64,000 nucleotides of DNA from Haliotis asinina (taxonomy: Eukaryota; Mollusca; Gastropoda; Lepetellida; Haliotidae). The DNA lies in NCBI RefSeq assembly GCF_037392515.1, contig NC_090281.1, forward strand, positions 55,902,753-55,966,752. Direction: 5' to 3'. Within the stretch, counting starts at the first letter, position 1. Every line of letters begins with the position of its first letter. Under the pieces are notes generated by a model that was not told the origin of the DNA, did no database searches, and worked only from the letters and a program-made list of their open reading frames with translations. Shown in pieces: positions 61,755 through 64,000 of the stretch. The position numbers and the translations under genes are program-made.

Positions 61755-64000
61755 TTTATTCCACTAATATTGTACAGTGGAACTGCAGAGGATTAAGGAC
61801 TAATTTACATGAATTATTAGTCCAAGATTTTATACCTTCAGCGATATGTCTCCAAGAGACATATTTAAAACAAACAGATACATTTAACCTTCGTCATTTT
61901 AATGCATATCACTGTTTTGCACCTCCGGGTGATCGGGCCACTGGTGGATCATCCATTCTAGTCAAACAAAACGTTATTCAAAGCCCTGTTTCACTTAATA
62001 CTAATATGCAGGCTGTTGCAGTGAGAATTACTTTACATGTAGCGTTTACGCTATGCTCTCTTTATATTTCTCCGTCGACGACGTTTGCCAAAACTGATCT
62101 TCAAGCTCTATATGATCAGCTCCCGAAGCCCTGTATTATAATGGGAGACTTAAATGGGCACAACCCACTCTGGGGTAGTGTAACTACAAACACTAAAGGT
62201 AAATTGTTGGAGGACTTTTGTTCTGACAATGATTTATGTATTTATAATGATGGTTCCAACACATATTTACACCCCGGTACAGGGACTTATTCTGCTCTTG
62301 ACTTGTCACTCACAAATTCAGAACTACTAAATGAATTTGAATGGTCAGTCCACGATGACCTCTGTGGAAGTGACCATTTTCCTACTGTACTAAAATCTGT
62401 AACTCCAACTGATGTTCCTCCATCATCAAGGCGGAATTTTAAAAAGGCTAACTGGGCTTTATATGAAACACTGTGTACTGAAAAACTTAAACCTGAACGT
62501 TTTATTGACGTTCTTGATGCTATTAAATGCTTTTCTGATGAATTGAACTCTATAGCTGATGAGTGTATACCAAATTCCTCTGCAGTTCCCCATATTCGAA
62601 AACCATGGTTCAATGATGAGTGCAAACAAGCTAGGAAGGCAAGGAAAAAAGCAGAACATTATTTCCGTCGCCATCCTATGGTGCATAATTTAAATAAATT
62701 TAAAATTGTAAATGCTAAAGCACGGCGTACTTTTAAACAGAACAAACGCCAATCTTGGCAAAATTATGTATCTAAAATAAACTCTCGGACACCCATGTCC
62801 AAGGTGTGGAACATGGTCCAGAAAATTAAAGGTAAAGGTACTAAATCTACTGTCCATCATCTTAAACATGGAGATCAATTGCTTACTGATAAATCAGATA
62901 TTGCTAATAAACTGGGTGAAACCCTTGCTAAACATTCTTCCTCTTCAAATTATGTACCAAAATTCCAGCAATATCAAAAACAAGAAGAAAATAAAACTAT
63001 TAATTTCAATTCCGATAATGGGGAAGATTATAATGAAACGTTTTCTATTCATGAACTCCATACTGCACTTGATCAAGCTCATGATACTGCTACAGGAGCT
63101 GATAACATACATTATCAACTCCTGAAACATTTACCAGAATCCTGTCAGGAAACTCTCCTAAATATTTTTGATGGTATTTGGACATCGGGTAACTTTCCTC
63201 CTTCATGGCGTGACGCCATAGTAGTACCAATACCTAAACCTGGACGTGATCATACGGATCCATCTAATTATCGTCCGATTTCATTAACTAGCTGTGTTTG
63301 CAAGACCATGGAACGCATGATAAATAATCGACTTGTTTGGTACTTGGAAACAAATAATCTCATAACAGATATACAGTGTGGTTTCCGCAAAAACAGAAGT
63401 ACTGTTGATCACTTAGTGCGTTTAGAATCATTTGTTAAAAATGCACTAATTAATAAACAACATGCTGTGTCTATCTTTTTTGATCTCGAAAAAGCATATG
63501 ACACAACCTGGAAATATGGTATTTTAAGAGATTTACATGACTTTGGCTTGCGAGGTCGTTTACCTCAATATATAGCCAACTTTTTAAATGATAGACAGTT
63601 TCAAGTTCGAGTGGGTTCTACCCTGTCTGATCATTACACTCAGGATCAGGGTGTTCCACAAGGCAGTATTCTGTCTGTCACACTTTTTAGCATAAAGATA
63701 AATAGTTTATCAAAAGTGTTAAACGATTCAATAGATGGATCGTTATTTGTGGATGATTTTAATATTTCTTGTCGTGGGAAAAACATGCATACTATTGAAC
63801 GGCAACTGCAGTTGTGTTTAAACAAAATAAATACATGGTGTCTTGAAAACGGCTTTAAATTTTCTAAATCGAAAACTAATTGTATACATTTTTGCAGAAA
63901 ATATAAGCCACATAAAGACCCTGAACTATCTCTAGATGGCACTCCCATCAAAGTTGTAAAGGAGGCCAAGTTCTTGGGCCTAATCTTTGACTCCCACTTA
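61727..64000 (+). CDS. LINE ORF2: endonuclease-reverse transcriptase, incomplete at window edge
   Basis: Frame opens after a TAG at 61724-61726 and runs 758 codons to the edge without a stop. No ATG occurs near its start (first ATG about 62008), so translation may begin by re-initiation or a non-AUG codon near the ORF1 stop. Endonuclease: VQWNCRGLRTN, CLQETYL (Glu), MGDLNGHNPLWGS, SDHFPTV (catalytic His). Reverse transcriptase: NYRPISLTSC (about 63270), FFDLEKAYDTTW (Asp, 63480), QGVPQGSILS (63640), and FVDDF (63750), in which the usual Tyr-Ala is Phe-Val but both catalytic Asp are kept. The enzyme nicks target DNA and copies the RNA from the nick. Any RNase H region lies beyond the window. 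Confidence 0.93.
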   Translation, partial: MPNKSPQKIVYSTNIVQWNCRGLRTNLHELLVQDFIPSAICLQETYLKQTDTFNLRHFNAYHCFAPPGDRATGGSSILVKQNVIQSPVSLNTNMQAVAVRITLHVAFTLCSLYISPSTTFAKTDLQALYDQLPKPCIIMGDLNGHNPLWGSVTTNTKGKLLEDFCSDNDLCIYNDGSNTYLHPGTGTYSALDLSLTNSELLNEFEWSVHDDLCGSDHFPTVLKSVTPTDVPPSSRRNFKKANWALYETLCTEKLKPERFIDVLDAIKCFSDELNSIADECIPNSSAVPHIRKPWFNDECKQARKARKKAEHYFRRHPMVHNLNKFKIVNAKARRTFKQNKRQSWQNYVSKINSRTPMSKVWNMVQKIKGKGTKSTVHHLKHGDQLLTDKSDIANKLGETLAKHSSSSNYVPKFQQYQKQEENKTINFNSDNGEDYNETFSIHELHTALDQAHDTATGADNIHYQLLKHLPESCQETLLNIFDGIWTSGNFPPSWRDAIVVPIPKPGRDHTDPSNYRPISLTSCVCKTMERMINNRLVWYLETNNLITDIQCGFRKNRSTVDHLVRLESFVKNALINKQHAVSIFFDLEKAYDTTWKYGILRDLHDFGLRGRLPQYIANFLNDRQFQVRVGSTLSDHYTQDQGVPQGSILSVTLFSIKINSLSKVLNDSIDGSLFVDDFNISCRGKNMHTIERQLQLCLNKINTWCLENGFKFSKSKTNCIHFCRKYKPHKDPELSLDGTPIKVVKEAKFLGLIFDSHL

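Larger units (their letters stand above)
59830..64000 (+). mobile_element. Jockey/I-group LINE, apparently intact, 3' end off window
   Basis: A leader (about 59830-60458) with CCCGGGACAGAATGTGTCC and TGTCGTAAGAGGCGACTAA, then ORF1 (60459-61754) and ORF2 (open from 61727 to the edge). Neither frame is damaged. ORF1 has three zinc knuckles and ORF2 has an APE-type endonuclease followed by a reverse transcriptase, the order of Jockey/I-group non-LTR elements. The 5' boundary is uncertain. Because both frames are whole, the copy is young and may still be active. Confidence 0.9.

Noticed and set aside
1-64000. LTR retrotransposons, retrovirus-like or Polinton-like elements
   Set aside because: Looked for long terminal repeats and for protease, integrase, envelope or capsid motifs; none recognised. 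The zinc-knuckle ORF at 60.5 kb is followed by a LINE-type endonuclease, so it belongs to a LINE.

Overview
The window is animal nuclear DNA, most likely from a gastropod mollusc. Two very abundant short interspersed repeats recur throughout; from memory they match repeats common in abalone (Haliotis) sequences, so Haliotis is my best guess (not verified by search). Genes are split by long, repeat-filled introns. Mobile DNA and tandem arrays occupy much of the window. I recognised no LTR, retrovirus-like or Polinton-like element.

Layout. From 1 to 8 kb lies a minus-strand gene for a secreted protein with tandem C-type lectin domains (signal-peptide exon at 7939-7987, four further exons down to 1465, continuing off the left edge). 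From 12.6 to 25.0 kb lie two minus-strand paralogous genes, each with three coding exons, for small calmodulin-like proteins with four EF-hands. Their exon phases match exactly and their introns are full of satellites, SINEs and a perfect 88-bp inverted repeat. From 26 to 31 kb there are mainly satellites and decayed DNA transposons. From 31.6 to 56.0 kb there are three plus-strand, tandemly duplicated Toll-like receptor genes, each with its coding region in one exon: A (31.6 kb) is a heavily broken pseudogene, B (44.75 kb) is intact with 825 residues, and C (53.56 kb) is full length apart from one in-frame stop that separates its extracellular part from its membrane and TIR parts. Between A and B sits a nest of transposons (Tc1-like copies, and an L1/Tx1-type LINE broken up by later insertions). 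From 59.8 kb to the right edge is an apparently intact Jockey/I-group LINE with a zinc-knuckle ORF1 and an endonuclease/reverse transcriptase ORF2 that is open to the end of the window.

How it fits together. The host genes (lectin, Toll-like receptors) suggest innate immune recognition; the EF-hand proteins suggest calcium sensing, with no shown link to the others. The mobile part is also coherent. Two SINE families share one 3' tail ending in ACTC repeats. A truncated Jockey/I LINE copy at 48.6 kb ends in a similar tail. The head of the longer SINE shares a block with the 5' leader of the LINE at 60 kb. This suggests, but does not prove, that these LINEs mobilise the SINEs.

Exon boundaries were read by eye from splice consensus, reading-frame phase and domain continuity. 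No alignment or search was run, and edges of repeats are approximate to about 5-20 bp.
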